NCBI RefSeq assembly: GCF_003820355.1
Contig: NZ_RPOK01000003.1
Coordinates: 475,686 to 539,685, forward strand
Direction of reading: 5' to 3'
Length of the DNA stretch: 64,000 nt
Source of the DNA: Paralteromonas sediminis
Lineage (GTDB): Bacteria; Pseudomonadota; Gammaproteobacteria; Enterobacterales; Alteromonadaceae
Under the pieces are notes generated by a model that searched no databases, was not told the DNA's origin, and worked only from the letters and a program-made list of their open reading frames with translations. Positions 1 to 9,266 of the stretch are shown one piece after another. Each line of letters begins with the position of its first letter. Position 1 is the first letter of the stretch. A program made the translations under genes and the position numbers.

Positions 1-1789
1 CGCTGTAAACAGGCGCGTTACTGCCATCAGACACCAAAGGCACACGGGTTAATAACAATGATTCTGTGCGCGAGCGGTTCTGAGAAAAAAAGCGTTTCCC
101 CAATGGATTCTTGCTGTCAAAGAAGCGGACTTCAGGTGCATAGCCCGCCGTATGGGTAAGCAGGTCCCTTACCAATCGCGCCTCTCTACCGCCACCGCGA
201 TACTCAGGAATATAGGCAGAGACGGGTAAATTAACGTCCAGTTTTTCCTCGCTAACCAATTTCATCAAAGCCAAATTGGTTGCAAACATTTTTGTATTTG
301 ACGCGAGGTCAAACAGGGTATCAGTTTTCATTTCAACCGGTTGTGTTAGCGGTATTCCGCCATCAGCGTATTTTCGCGAGTAACCATAAGCGGTGCGCTT
401 GACGATTTCACCGTCTTTGACCACCAGCAAAACGGCACCGGGGAAGCCGTTTTTAACATCCTGTTGAATAAGTTTGTCTACGGTAGAAAAACGTTGTTCA
501 TACTGTTCCGTTTTATCAATGAGCCGGGGGTAGGGAATGCGTATTTCAATTTGCCCGTCGGCAGGTGAGATTGATTCGACATATAAACGATTTGCGCCGT
601 CTATCGTTCTGCGCGATAACGGATAAACGTATTCATGCAATGGCTTCAACGGGTCTGCAATGTTGAGCTTTTCACCATTCACAAAAATGCTGGCTGACTC
701 AGCATTTATATTTTGAATAGTGATTTCGCCGCGTCCTTGGTAAGACTGAAAGGACAGTCTGTTATCGGTCAGTGGATTCTCTGTCAATGAAACATCACCA
801 AACGCCCGATCAATTTGTCCGCGCTTAACCTTTGATTCAACTAATACAGGAATATCACTCACTTCCTTTGTGTAAGCCTGCATGAGACTCTCCACTTTTT
901 CAGGAAAGTATCTGTCTATTAGTGCAAATAAGGTGGCTAAAGTTTGACTGTCCATTTGGCCAGTTACACGCCATGGCACAAAATGCATTTGAAAAGCTGA
1001 CAATGTGTCTATGGTGGCTGGGTCGAGTCGTCCCGTTTCCTCTTGCCCATAACCATAGGTTCGAAGAGCTTTTTGAACGAGCCCTACCGACGGGAGAACA
1101 TCGTTAAATTGTTGCCAGTATTTCTTAACGGTTTCCACCTCATACCAAGCGCCAATTCCAGCTTTGTACAATTCGTACCAAGGAAATCTTGGGCCTGGAT
1201 CGTTTTTGCGGGTTGGGGCAATATCGGAATGCCCCACAACCTGCGTCGGGCCAATGTCAGGATTGCGGGCCAGTATGTCTTTACTCAACGTGATGAGCAT
1301 TTGAATTTGCTCTGGGTCGTAGTCGGGAAAAACACACATTCTTCCTTCACCATGTTCCCTTCGGCTGCCCTCGCCACCACTGTCGTATTCACACTGAGGC
1401 ACGTTAACAATTTCAATGCCAATAGATTGGTCATTGATGTTTTCCCTGCCCTGCCAATAACTTCTGCCGGCATGCCATGCTCTGTCGTGCTCATGCACCA
1501 ACTGCATCACTTTTAACACATCGTAGGGGTAGCTGATATCGTAGTTTTCAGGCAATAAATAGTGCGAGCTGACATTTCCAGGTTCAACGAGCGCATTCAC
1601 TGATTTCTGATAATCAATTGCAGTGAAGTGCATGACCAAAAACTTCACTCGTTCACTATAGTTTTTAGACGGTAATTGTTCATAAGAGTTGCTTGCACAA
1701 CTGCTAACCCCTATAAGGGCGAGAATAAAAAAAGCCATCTTAGACATAGACTTAGCCCGTCGCTGGGTGAACAAAGTCAAATTTTTCAT
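1..1789 (-). CDS. AmiD-like N-acetylmuramoyl-L-alanine amidase fused to a beta-lactamase-family serine hydrolase (3' end off the window)
   Basis: The frame stays open from an ATG at 1789 to the left edge, about 596 codons. Residues 15-31 form a lipoprotein signal with lipobox VSSC, so an ATG at 1747 may be the real start. Next comes an Amidase_2 domain: a VMHFTA histidine near residue 53, IGIEIVN, and GHSD...NDPG near 185-196, the usual zinc ligands. A peptidoglycan-binding helical domain follows at about 215-290, as in AmiD. After a linker comes a serine hydrolase domain resembling YfeW/AmiE, with the SxxK motif as SNTK and a YS motif exactly where the sequence stops. Inferred role: removal of stem peptides from MurNAc in the periplasm, anchored to a membrane. 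The fusion of two amidase/esterase-type domains is unusual. The downstream end, including the last catalytic motif, cannot be seen. Confidence 0.85.
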   Translation of the reverse strand, partial: MKNLTLFTQRRAKSMSKMAFFILALIGVSSCASNSYEQLPSKNYSERVKFLVMHFTAIDYQKSVNALVEPGNVSSHYLLPENYDISYPYDVLKVMQLVHEHDRAWHAGRSYWQGRENINDQSIGIEIVNVPQCEYDSGGEGSRREHGEGRMCVFPDYDPEQIQMLITLSKDILARNPDIGPTQVVGHSDIAPTRKNDPGPRFPWYELYKAGIGAWYEVETVKKYWQQFNDVLPSVGLVQKALRTYGYGQEETGRLDPATIDTLSAFQMHFVPWRVTGQMDSQTLATLFALIDRYFPEKVESLMQAYTKEVSDIPVLVESKVKRGQIDRAFGDVSLTENPLTDNRLSFQSYQGRGEITIQNINAESASIFVNGEKLNIADPLKPLHEYVYPLSRRTIDGANRLYVESISPADGQIEIRIPYPRLIDKTEQYEQRFSTVDKLIQQDVKNGFPGAVLLVVKDGEIVKRTAYGYSRKYADGGIPLTQPVEMKTDTLFDLASNTKMFATNLALMKLVSEEKLDVNLPVSAYIPEYRGGGREARLVRDLLTHTAGYAPEVRFFDSKNPLGKRFFSQNRSRTESLLLTRVPLVSDGSNAPVYS

Positions 1790-1884
1790 AATGGGATGCG
1801 CGCTCTACTTTGAGAAGAATTCCAATTGGCTAACAATCTGAAACAGTAGCCTTGAGTGTAACCTAGCACAATGGGCTCACATGT

Positions 1885-1930
1885 AAATATTTTATTTTCT
1901 TAAACTGGAATATTTAATAATATTTTATAT
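1885..1930. promoter_or_regulatory. Candidate tandem operator in the promoter region of the amidase fusion
   Basis: A pseudo-palindrome with arms AAATA and TATTT around TTT lies at 1885-1897. A near copy (AATATTTTATAT) lies at 1919-1930, its start 33 bases further, about three helical turns. Read on the other strand, the first contains AAATAAAATATT, which also occurs at 6171-6182 in front of the RpiR regulator gene. I infer MurR-type operator sites. The region is very A/T rich, so chance similarity is a real alternative. Confidence 0.3.
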
Positions 1931-1972
1931 AGCAACATGACTCCTATTGCGCCAGTCAAATCAGGTGCCGCC

Positions 1973-2698
1973 CTAACGCGTATTGTCAGTTGTTAGTTGC
2001 AAAGGAAAGTCAAAATAGGTATTTGGATACACCTGTTCCTGTTGACTGAAATGCCACCACTCTAACTCGTAGTTCACAAAATTGCCTGCCTGCATATAAC
2101 GAATTAATCGCTGTCTGTTTTGAAGAACCGATTCGCCTACCTCACTGTTTACTGTGTGTGATAGAGGATCAAAAAAGTCAAACGGTGTACCCATATCTAC
2201 CGGCTCCCACGTGTTCTCTGCCGAACGCTTTTCTAACGTCACATCTAATGTTGCCCCTCTGCTGTGTCCAGACTTTTCAGCAATATAAGGTCCGAGCAAA
2301 GTGCTTTTAGGAATATTGGGGTAGTAGTGGGTTTTGGTTACTGTGTCGGCTAAATTGCTCGCCCATCGGACAAAGTGCGAAACAGCTCGCTGTGGCCTGT
2401 AGCAATCCAATATTTTCAAGCGGTAACCCTCCTTAAGGGCTGCATTTGAAGCTTTCACTAACCCTTCAGCCGCACGTTTTTGCAACACACACAGTGGTGC
2501 ATCATAGCCATCAACGGGTGTGCCAACAAAGTTGTCTTTACCATAGTACTTGATATCGAAGTGCGCTTCCTTAACGAGGTCATTGACGATGATAAAGTCA
2601 TTTGGCATCAGTTTATTATCCGTTGTCCTATTCGACGACAGACTGCAACCAGCCAGTGTAAAGCAAATAAAACCTAATATTCCGAACGCTTTTTTCAT
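1973..2698 (-). CDS. ddpX: D-alanyl-D-alanine dipeptidase, lipoprotein (VanX/DdpX family)
   Basis: A 241-residue zinc peptidase of the M15D family, which splits D-Ala-D-Ala. The N-terminus is a lipoprotein signal ending in the lipobox LAGC at residues 15-18, so the enzyme acts outside the cytoplasm. The zinc site is clear: SGHSRGATLD fits SxHxxGxAxD, and EWWH near the C-terminus supplies the catalytic Glu and last His. Resistance-type VanX and E. coli DdpX are shorter (about 190-200 residues); the extra length is the signal and N-terminal part. It sits between the amidase fusion and nagZ with no vanA/vanH-like genes. I infer that it degrades the D-Ala-D-Ala end of released stem peptides for food rather than giving glycopeptide resistance. 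Confidence 0.9.
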   Translation of the reverse strand: MKKAFGILGFICFTLAGCSLSSNRTTDNKLMPNDFIIVNDLVKEAHFDIKYYGKDNFVGTPVDGYDAPLCVLQKRAAEGLVKASNAALKEGYRLKILDCYRPQRAVSHFVRWASNLADTVTKTHYYPNIPKSTLLGPYIAEKSGHSRGATLDVTLEKRSAENTWEPVDMGTPFDFFDPLSHTVNSEVGESVLQNRQRLIRYMQAGNFVNYELEWWHFSQQEQVYPNTYFDFPLQLTTDNTR

Positions 2699-2992
2699 TT
2701 TGTCGTTACCTAGTCGCCGAGCATAAAATCATGAGAGGAAATACATCTTTTAAAAACAAGCACGCGTTAGCAAAAAATACAAGAAACTTGCTCAATGCGA
2801 GCGCAGAAATACATAAATTGCTGTTGTCATTTTGTTGATCCTATGTAAAAACCATTGCACCTTTACTAAAATGCCAACATAATGACAACGTTGACAATAC
2901 TACAAAGAATAGAGTGGCAGACGTAGAGAAACACGTCGAATTGCCAATAAATCTAGAGTGATTACAGTAACTTACTATCGGAAATATGCATT

Positions 2993-4885
2993 ATGAAAGC
3001 AACATTTATGACTAGCACAACCAAGTCTATGCTAGTTGCATGTGGCCTTTTGCTGACGGCTTGCTCACCGCAATCCCAGGAAAAAGAAGCTGCTGCAGCA
3101 CCTTCAGACGCATCATCAAGTGAACAGATCAGGGACGCACTGGCGCAAAAACTCATGCTGGACATTCGTCACTTCTGCACCGATGGCACAAAAGGCAATG
3201 CATGTCGAACGCCTACTACATCTATCCCAGATGAATTAAAGCCTATCATTACCCAAGATAAGATTGGCGGTATTATTTTGTTTGCTGAAAACTTGCAATC
3301 AACCGAACAAATCATTGCTCTGAATCATCAAATTCAGAATTTAGCCGCAGAGGCAGGCATCCCACCGTTACTCATTTCTGTCGACCAGGAAGGCGGACGG
3401 GTGGTGCGTATTCCGCCTGATTTTGCTTCGGCATTCGCGGGCAACATGGCCATAGGTGCAACGTATACTAATTTTGATACCAAATTTGCTTCAACATCCG
3501 GTTTTGCCATTGGTCAGGATTTACAAGTGCTGGGCTTTAACGTGAACCTTGCGCCAACGGTAGACGTTAACGTTAACCCCGAGAACCCGGTTATTAACGT
3601 TCGCTCCTATTCTGAAAATCCTGAGTGGGTAGGTAAGTTAGGTTTGGCTCAAATGGAAGCGATGCAACAAGCCGGTGTGGCCATTGCTATAAAACACTTC
3701 CCTGGGCACGGAGATACAACGGTAGACAGCCACGTAGGCCTGCCATTGGTGTCTCATGATCGCGATACAATTGAACGTGTTGACTTAGCACCGTTTAGAT
3801 ACACAGTGTCAAATGGTGATGTAGACATGATCATGACTGCGCACATACAGTTTCCTAATTTAGACAATACTACTTTTGTCACTAAAGACGGAACAGACAG
3901 CATAGTGCCTGCCACTATGTCTTCAAAAATTCTAAGGGATTTACTACGTGACGATATGGGCTACAAGGGTGTAGTAATCACTGATGCACTCGATATGCAC
4001 GGTATAGCGCATTTCTTTGAGCAAACTCAAGCCGTCATCGAAACCTTTAAAGCAGGCAGTGACATTGCATTGATGCCTTTATACATCCGCAGCCCTGAAG
4101 ACGTTTCTTTAGTGAGTAACCTACTAGACGCCTTAGTTGCAGCTGTTGAATCTGGCGAGCTGGACAGAGACGATGTTCTCGCATCAGCAAAGCGTATCAC
4201 TGATCTAAAAGACAAGTACAAGGTTCAAGAGTGGGCAAAAGCGCCATTGGAAACCCTGGTCAAAAATGCAGCTGAGTATCAGGAAAGCAGAGTCCACAGA
4301 GCCGCCGAGCAGGAACTGGCGGATGCCTCTATTGTGATGGTTAAAAACAATGACATTTTCCCTATTACAAAAGAAGATGCCAACGTGCTGATGTACATGC
4401 CCGACGACATGCGATGCAAAGCAATGGAGTCTGCTTTCGCCAAGTACAAGCCTTCGGTTAATGTGACTTGCGAACATTTGGCGTCGGTAGACGATACGTT
4501 TACCCCGTCAGACTCAGCCGTTGACCTGGTAATTTTAGGTGACATTTCGCCTCAGCAAAGTCCTGCAGAAGTCGCCAATGATGCCAGCGCAGTACAAATT
4601 CGTTCTACACCAGAACAGGTAATGGCTGCACAGCAAAAAATTGCCGAGTACTATCACGACAACAACACTCCCCTGGCTTTCGTTACTCTTCGCACGCCCT
4701 ATATCCATGAGAAGTTTGAAGACGTTAGCGATGCGCAAATGGCCGCGTTTTCGTATAACATTTCTATTGATGCAGAGACTGACATAGTGTCAGGCCCAAT
4801 ATTTAATGCGCTTGTCAAAGTCATGGTGGGAGACATTGAAGCCAAAGGAAGCTTACCTGTTTCCATTTCTAAAAAGGCACACTAG
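2993..4885 (+). CDS. nagZ: Exported beta-N-acetylglucosaminidase NagZ, two-domain GH3 lipoprotein
   Basis: A 630-residue GH3 enzyme that removes non-reducing GlcNAc from muropeptides. The N-terminus is a lipoprotein signal with lipobox LTAC (Cys24); an ATG at 3008 would give a shorter signal. The NagZ signature KHFPGHGDTTVDSH spans residues 234-247, with the catalytic His247. The likely nucleophile is Asp331 in VITDAL. A second, C-terminal GH3 domain follows from about residue 430. Proteobacterial NagZ is normally a cytosolic single-domain protein of about 340 residues. This one has the layout of B. subtilis NagZ (YbbD), an exported two-domain enzyme. The next gene starts 2 bases after the stop, so the two are surely cotranscribed. 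Confidence 0.93.
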   Translation: MKATFMTSTTKSMLVACGLLLTACSPQSQEKEAAAAPSDASSSEQIRDALAQKLMLDIRHFCTDGTKGNACRTPTTSIPDELKPIITQDKIGGIILFAENLQSTEQIIALNHQIQNLAAEAGIPPLLISVDQEGGRVVRIPPDFASAFAGNMAIGATYTNFDTKFASTSGFAIGQDLQVLGFNVNLAPTVDVNVNPENPVINVRSYSENPEWVGKLGLAQMEAMQQAGVAIAIKHFPGHGDTTVDSHVGLPLVSHDRDTIERVDLAPFRYTVSNGDVDMIMTAHIQFPNLDNTTFVTKDGTDSIVPATMSSKILRDLLRDDMGYKGVVITDALDMHGIAHFFEQTQAVIETFKAGSDIALMPLYIRSPEDVSLVSNLLDALVAAVESGELDRDDVLASAKRITDLKDKYKVQEWAKAPLETLVKNAAEYQESRVHRAAEQELADASIVMVKNNDIFPITKEDANVLMYMPDDMRCKAMESAFAKYKPSVNVTCEHLASVDDTFTPSDSAVDLVILGDISPQQSPAEVANDASAVQIRSTPEQVMAAQQKIAEYYHDNNTPLAFVTLRTPYIHEKFEDVSDAQMAAFSYNISIDAETDIVSGPIFNALVKVMVGDIEAKGSLPVSISKKAH

Positions 4886-4887
4886 TA

Positions 4888-6084
4888 GTGTCTTGGTTGT
4901 CCAGTCATATCAGTGAGGTAATGTCTAAATTATCTCAGGATAGAATGCTTGCTATAGATGCATTACGGGGTATTACAATTACCGCCATGATCTTGGTGAA
5001 TAACCCAGGCAGTTGGCAGTACGTGTACCCACCACTATTACACGCAGAGTGGCACGGCTGGACACCCACAGACCTGATATTCCCGTTTTTTGTGTTTATT
5101 GTTGGGCTTTCAATGAGCCTGTCAGTCCCTAAGCAACTTGCGAAGGGTCAACCAAATAGCGCAATACTCAAGCAAGGGTTAATACGCTGCACTAAGCTTA
5201 TTTTACTCGGCCTTTTTCTGGCAGTGTTTTATTACAACACCTTTGATCCCAACTACAACTGGTGGACTGATCGAATTGTAGAAATACGCTTGCCAGGCGT
5301 TTTGCAGCGTATTGGCATTGTCTTTCTACTTACACTGATGCTTATGTTGTGGCTGAACAATCGAGGCAGAATTATTGCCTTTGGTGCATTAATGCTAGGA
5401 TATTGGGCAAGCATGCAGTGGGCCGTCTACTATGATGCTCAAGGCAATGCCTATTCTGGGCTGTTTGATTTTGGCAATAGCTTCGCGGCATGGCTGGACA
5501 GTGTCGTATTCGGCTCTGCGCATGTCTATTACCCAAAAGCCACACCCTTTCCTTTTGATCCTGAAGGTATATTTAGCACCTTGCCAGCCGTTGCAACCTG
5601 TTTAAGTGGTGTTTTTGCTGGCCAGTGGCTGGCCAGCAATGCTAGCTTGTCACGAAAGACCCTCATGCTCGCATTAGTAGGGATAGCTGGATACTTGGCC
5701 GGGGAATTTTTATCGTTTGTTGTACCTATTAATAAAGCACTTTGGACGCCAAGCTACGTATTGATGAGCTCGGGACTGGCCTGCCTCAGTCTGGCACTGT
5801 GTTTATTTTTGATTGATATGAAAGGCTTCAGGAAATGGACTGCGCCCTTCGTAGTCTTTGGTGCCAATAGCATCGCTTTCTTTATGTTCGCCGGTGTGTT
5901 GGCTAGGATTCTAATCATGATCCCAGTGGGTCAGACGTCATTTCAAGGCTGGCTATATGCCAGTGCCTTGCAACCTGTATTTGGAAACTACAACGGCTCA
6001 CTGGCTTTCGCTTTGCTGTTTTTGCTTGTGAGCTACCTAGTGATGTTTGGCATGTACAAACGTGGCATTATTTGGAAAGTCTAG
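4888..6084 (+). CDS. COG4299/HGSNAT-like membrane acyltransferase (NagX-like)
   Basis: A 398-residue polytopic protein with about ten hydrophobic segments. The start is GTG two bases after the nagZ stop; an ATG at 4921 is an alternative but its GAGG is too close. The family hallmark near residues 12-70 is present: RMLAIDALRG, then a His-rich loop HAEWHGWTPTDLIFPFFVFIVGLS-like, here with WHGWTPTDLIFPFF. Human HGSNAT in this family moves acetyl groups from cytosolic acetyl-CoA across a membrane to glucosamine ends. In bacteria such genes cluster with GlcNAc use genes and are called NagX. Directly behind nagZ, it may modify the amino sugar released by NagZ. The substrate is inference. Confidence 0.75.
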   Translation: MSWLSSHISEVMSKLSQDRMLAIDALRGITITAMILVNNPGSWQYVYPPLLHAEWHGWTPTDLIFPFFVFIVGLSMSLSVPKQLAKGQPNSAILKQGLIRCTKLILLGLFLAVFYYNTFDPNYNWWTDRIVEIRLPGVLQRIGIVFLLTLMLMLWLNNRGRIIAFGALMLGYWASMQWAVYYDAQGNAYSGLFDFGNSFAAWLDSVVFGSAHVYYPKATPFPFDPEGIFSTLPAVATCLSGVFAGQWLASNASLSRKTLMLALVGIAGYLAGEFLSFVVPINKALWTPSYVLMSSGLACLSLALCLFLIDMKGFRKWTAPFVVFGANSIAFFMFAGVLARILIMIPVGQTSFQGWLYASALQPVFGNYNGSLAFALLFLLVSYLVMFGMYKRGIIWKV

Positions 6085-6105
6085 TCAGAATTTAGAGCTG
6101 TAAAG

Positions 6106-6126
6106 GTGGTCATTTAGAATAACCAC
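6106..6126. repeat. Inverted repeat after the nagZ-acyltransferase operon
   Basis: GTGGT-C-ATT-TAG-AAT-A-ACCAC forms an 8-pair stem with one mismatch, 22 bases after the stop at 6084. There is no run of T directly after it, so it is a poor intrinsic terminator. It may act as an RNA 3'-end hairpin or an operator. Confidence 0.35.
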
Positions 6127-6169
6127 ACTACAAGCAGGCAATATTTCTTTCAAAAATAAATGGCAAATG

Positions 6170-6187
6170 GAAATAAAATATTATTTT
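6170..6187. promoter_or_regulatory. Candidate MurR operator upstream of the rpiR-family gene
   Basis: AAATAA and TTATTT flank AATA in a perfect inverted repeat at 6171-6186. It includes AAATAAAATATT, shared with the reverse strand at 1886-1897. It lies 112 bases before the start of the regulator gene, a fitting place for autoregulation. RpiR-type operators are typically A/T-rich inverted repeats. No experimental or database support was consulted. Confidence 0.35.
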
Positions 6188-6297
6188 AATTTTTTACCAG
6201 CTTAAATACGTTATTTTTAGGATAATAAACAAACAGAATAGTAATTATTTAAAATTGCGTTAGAATAATCTTAAAGAATAAAAAATTTATCTGAACC

Positions 6298-7143
6298 ATG
6301 TCGACTTTTACAAAAATAAGAGCTATCAAAAACAGCCTGTCAGCCAGTGAACTCAAATTAGCCAATTTTACCTTATCCTCAGCCAATGCTTTGCGTGAGT
6401 TGTCATCACAAGAATTGGCCAAAGTGGTTGGAGTGAGTCAATCCAGCGTTGTGAAGTTCGCTCAGAAGTTAGGCTATAAAGGTTATCCTGCATTCAAACT
6501 TGGTGTGATTGATGCGCTTAATGGTGAGGCCAGCGACAATAAACTGACTGGGAAAATCACCCTGAGTGACGACCTGAATCAAATTGCTGACAAGTTGCTG
6601 TCCAGTAAACATGCTGTGCTGAATGAAACTAAGCACCTCAATGATCCTCAGCCAATCAGTAAAGCGGTAGAAATTATTAAGTCGGCAAGGCGCATTCTAA
6701 TTTGCGGCCTGGGTGGCTCTGCACTTGTCGGTAAAGATTTTTCATACAAACTTCAGAAACTTGGGTTGTTTGCGATAGAAGAGCCTGATGGTCATGCCCA
6801 GCTTGCTATTGCCTCAACCTTTGGAAAAGGCGACCTGGTTTTTGCTATCAGTGAATCTGGCAGCACCAAAGAAGTGGTCAGAGTGGTGAATCAGGCCAAA
6901 GAAAATGGCAGTCAGGTTATTTCACTCACTCGTTTTGGCAGTACCCCTATATCCGACCTCGCTGACGTCAAATTATTCTCTGTCGCTGAAGAAGAGGCGA
7001 CTAGATTGTCTTCAATTCTGGCACGCACGGCCCAAGAATTTATTATTGATATGGTATTCATTGCCATTACACAATCGTCACGACAAGGCAGACAATACCT
7101 CGAAAAAACCCGTACCGTTGTCGGCGAATTCAGAGACTCCTGA
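6298..7143 (+). CDS. murR: RpiR/MurR-family transcriptional regulator
   Basis: A 281-residue regulator with an N-terminal HTH_6 domain (residues 1-77, helix-turn-helix around SSQELAKVVGVSQSSVVKFAQKLGYKGYPAFK) and a C-terminal SIS sugar-phosphate domain (about 125-265, including ICGLGGSALVGKDF and AISESGSTKEVV). E. coli MurR has this layout and answers to MurNAc 6-phosphate, the MurQ substrate. Gene content on both sides (nagZ, namZ, murQ) supports the same ligand. Its stop lies one base from the stop of namZ on the opposite strand, so the two transcripts must overlap at their 3' ends. The upstream region is very A/T rich with a candidate operator. The name rests on context; other RpiR ligands are possible. 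Confidence 0.8.
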   Translation: MSTFTKIRAIKNSLSASELKLANFTLSSANALRELSSQELAKVVGVSQSSVVKFAQKLGYKGYPAFKLGVIDALNGEASDNKLTGKITLSDDLNQIADKLLSSKHAVLNETKHLNDPQPISKAVEIIKSARRILICGLGGSALVGKDFSYKLQKLGLFAIEEPDGHAQLAIASTFGKGDLVFAISESGSTKEVVRVVNQAKENGSQVISLTRFGSTPISDLADVKLFSVAEEEATRLSSILARTAQEFIIDMVFIAITQSSRQGRQYLEKTRTVVGEFRDS

Positions 7144-7144
7144 C

Positions 7145-8317
7145 TTAGGGATATAAGAGATAGGGCTGACGTGCCAGTCGAAAGTCAGCCAGGTCTGTGC
7201 GCCATGACATTCTGACCCGTTCCCATGTTTCTCCCGCTTCCAATTGCTTTCTTAACCTGTCAGTTCCTGCGAGCTTATCGAAGAAGTCAGGTGAGGTAAA
7301 AAATGGGGTATCAGTGTTTTTGAACTTTTTGAACACCTCAAACAATAATCCCAAATCCAAGCCCGCTATGTCGCTGTTGCGCAAGTCGATACCGAACAGT
7401 GTCTTTCCCTTCAATTTTGGGTTGCTTGCTGCACCCTGAATAGATCGAGGTTTGAATGTAAATGTTCCCAGTTCAACAGCGTGATGTCCTATCACCTGAA
7501 AAGGAAAATCTGTCCCTCTGCCAACACTCACCACTGTCGGCTCAAATAAACACAGTGATGGATATAACTGAATGGACTGGTCATTAGGTAAGTTTGGACT
7601 AGGAGGCACAGGCAAAGAATAAGGCATTTGCCTTTGATATGCCTGCATAGGCACGGTGTGAAGGATAAGTTCTTGGGCGGCATTTATCCATTTTTCACCC
7701 TTTATCATTCTGGCTAACTCAGCCACTGTCATGCCATGCAATAATGGTATAGGATGCATCCCCACAAACGATTCAAAACCGGGTTCGCGAACTGGCCCGT
7801 CTACAAATGCGCCATTGGGATTGGGCCGGTCGAGTACCACCATCTCAATGCCCTGTTCCGCAGCAGCTTCCATTACGTAATGCATTGAGCTGATATAAGT
7901 GTAAAAGCGCGCCCCAACATCTTGAATATCAAACACAATCACATCGATGTTTTGCAATACGTCAGGCTGTGGCTTTTTATTCTTGCCATAGATAGAAATG
8001 ATCGGAATCCCTGTGACTGGATCAAGCCCGCTTTCTACTTTAGCGCCGGCATCATGATCGCCACGAAAGCCGTGCTCAGGGGCAAAGATACTGACAATAT
8101 CCATCTTGTCTGCTAACAAAGTGTCGACTAAGTGCGCCTGTCCAACTCTGGACGACGCATTCACTACCAAGCCTACACGTTTATCTTTTAGCAAAGGCAA
8201 GTAGATGTCCTGACGTTCAGCACCTAGCAAAAACGTTTTTTGTTCACTATCTGCATACGCAGAGGGGCCTGCTAAAAACAGCAGCACCCAAATGGCGCAC
8301 CACAACCACTTAGTCAT
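7145..8317 (-). CDS. namZ: Exo-beta-N-acetylmuramidase NamZ (DUF1343, GH171)
   Basis: A 390-residue exported protein with a Sec signal (about residues 1-22, ending SAYA-D). The DUF1343 family was identified as NamZ through B. subtilis YbbC, which removes MurNAc from the non-reducing end of peptidoglycan chains. The conserved core is intact: FAPEHGFRG with candidate catalytic Glu81, [13 protein letters not shown] and LDRPNPNG. It is the last gene of the murQ operon; its ATG lies inside the murQ end (8-base overlap). With NagZ it would take glycan chains apart one sugar at a time in the periplasm, yielding free GlcNAc and MurNAc. No terminator follows, because murR converges one base away. Confidence 0.92.
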   Translation of the reverse strand: MTKWLWCAIWVLLFLAGPSAYADSEQKTFLLGAERQDIYLPLLKDKRVGLVVNASSRVGQAHLVDTLLADKMDIVSIFAPEHGFRGDHDAGAKVESGLDPVTGIPIISIYGKNKKPQPDVLQNIDVIVFDIQDVGARFYTYISSMHYVMEAAAEQGIEMVVLDRPNPNGAFVDGPVREPGFESFVGMHPIPLLHGMTVAELARMIKGEKWINAAQELILHTVPMQAYQRQMPYSLPVPPSPNLPNDQSIQLYPSLCLFEPTVVSVGRGTDFPFQVIGHHAVELGTFTFKPRSIQGAASNPKLKGKTLFGIDLRNSDIAGLDLGLLFEVFKKFKNTDTPFFTSPDFFDKLAGTDRLRKQLEAGETWERVRMSWRTDLADFRLARQPYLLYP

Positions 8318-9266
8318 TGCCTTGTTTGTCCTCTACTGACGCACGTAAGAATCCGTGGTTCTTGTCTAAAAGGGCTTTGGCATCTTGCGCACCAAGCCCG
8401 GTCAATACCATCAGAATAGCTAGTTTAGCGCTATTACCCGCAAGCTTAAGTGCCTGTGCAGCAACCTCTTTTTGGCAGCCTGATGCCTGCATAACAATCC
8501 TTATGGCACGTGCTCTGAGCTTTTCGTTACTGGCATTTACATCTACCATAAGATTTTCATACGATTTGCCAATGCGTATCATGCTGGCCGTAGTCAGCAT
8601 ATTCAGGATCATTTTTTGTGCAGTTCCAGATTTCATTCTGGTTGAGCCTGTAAGCGCCTCAGGGCCCACCTCCGCGCAAATTGCAATATCAGCAGCTTCA
8701 AACATAGGTGCCCCCTTATTGCACGCCACTGCCACCGCCACAGCACCAATGGCGCGCGCATACTCAAGTCCAGATATCGCATAAGGTGTGCGACCACTGG
8801 CAGCAATAGCAACCAACACATCTTTTTCACAAAACCCAATATTCTTTAGATCGCGAATGGCCCCGTCGCCATCATCTTCTGCTCCTTCGACAGCCACTTT
8901 TATAGCCTTGTCACCGCCTGCAATTATGCCAACAACCATACCCGCTGGCACACTGAATGTAGGTAAGCACTCAACGGCATCTAAAATACCCATTCTGCCA
9001 CTTGTACCGGCTCCCAAATAAACGAGACGCCCGCCTTGTTTAAAAGCCTCGACGATTTTGTCAGCAGCCATCGCAATATTATCTAATGCCTTTCCAACAA
9101 CACCTGCAACAAGATGGTCTTCCCGGTTTATTTTTTCAACAATTTGACGAGTGGAGAGTAAATCGATGTCTAATGTATTCGGATTGCGACACTCAGACGT
9201 AATCGTCTCTAATTGAGACAATAATTGATCCGTTACATTATTTTCTTGTTGGCTATTTGAATTCAT
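8310..9266 (-). CDS. murQ: N-acetylmuramic acid 6-phosphate etherase MurQ
   Basis: A 318-residue cytosolic SIS-domain enzyme that cleaves the D-lactyl ether of MurNAc 6-phosphate to give GlcNAc 6-phosphate and lactate. Conserved motifs are [15 protein letters not shown] (about residues 85-99), [16 protein letters not shown] and [19 protein letters not shown] (GSTRMKSGT is diagnostic). Length matches the family (about 300). Its start overlaps the symporter stop by 4 bases (ATGA) and its stop overlaps the namZ start, so translation is coupled. It needs phosphorylated MurNAc, but no kinase or PTS is seen in the window; an AnmK- or MurK-type kinase must be elsewhere. Confidence 0.97.
   Translation of the reverse strand: MNSNSQQENNVTDQLLSQLETITSECRNPNTLDIDLLSTRQIVEKINREDHLVAGVVGKALDNIAMAADKIVEAFKQGGRLVYLGAGTSGRMGILDAVECLPTFSVPAGMVVGIIAGGDKAIKVAVEGAEDDGDGAIRDLKNIGFCEKDVLVAIAASGRTPYAISGLEYARAIGAVAVAVACNKGAPMFEAADIAICAEVGPEALTGSTRMKSGTAQKMILNMLTTASMIRIGKSYENLMVDVNASNEKLRARAIRIVMQASGCQKEVAAQALKLAGNSAKLAILMVLTGLGAQDAKALLDKNHGFLRASVEDKQGND

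Noticed and set aside
922-1516. Plus-strand open frames of 61 and 157 codons
   Set aside because: They lie antisense inside the amidase fusion, which has clear domains on the other strand.
1973-2698. Glycopeptide-resistance vanX
   Set aside because: There is no vanA/vanH/vanRS context, and the protein is an exported lipoprotein, so a nutritional role fits better.
2884-2920. TTGACA at 2891 as nagZ promoter
   Set aside because: No acceptable -10 lies at the right distance, so no promoter was annotated.
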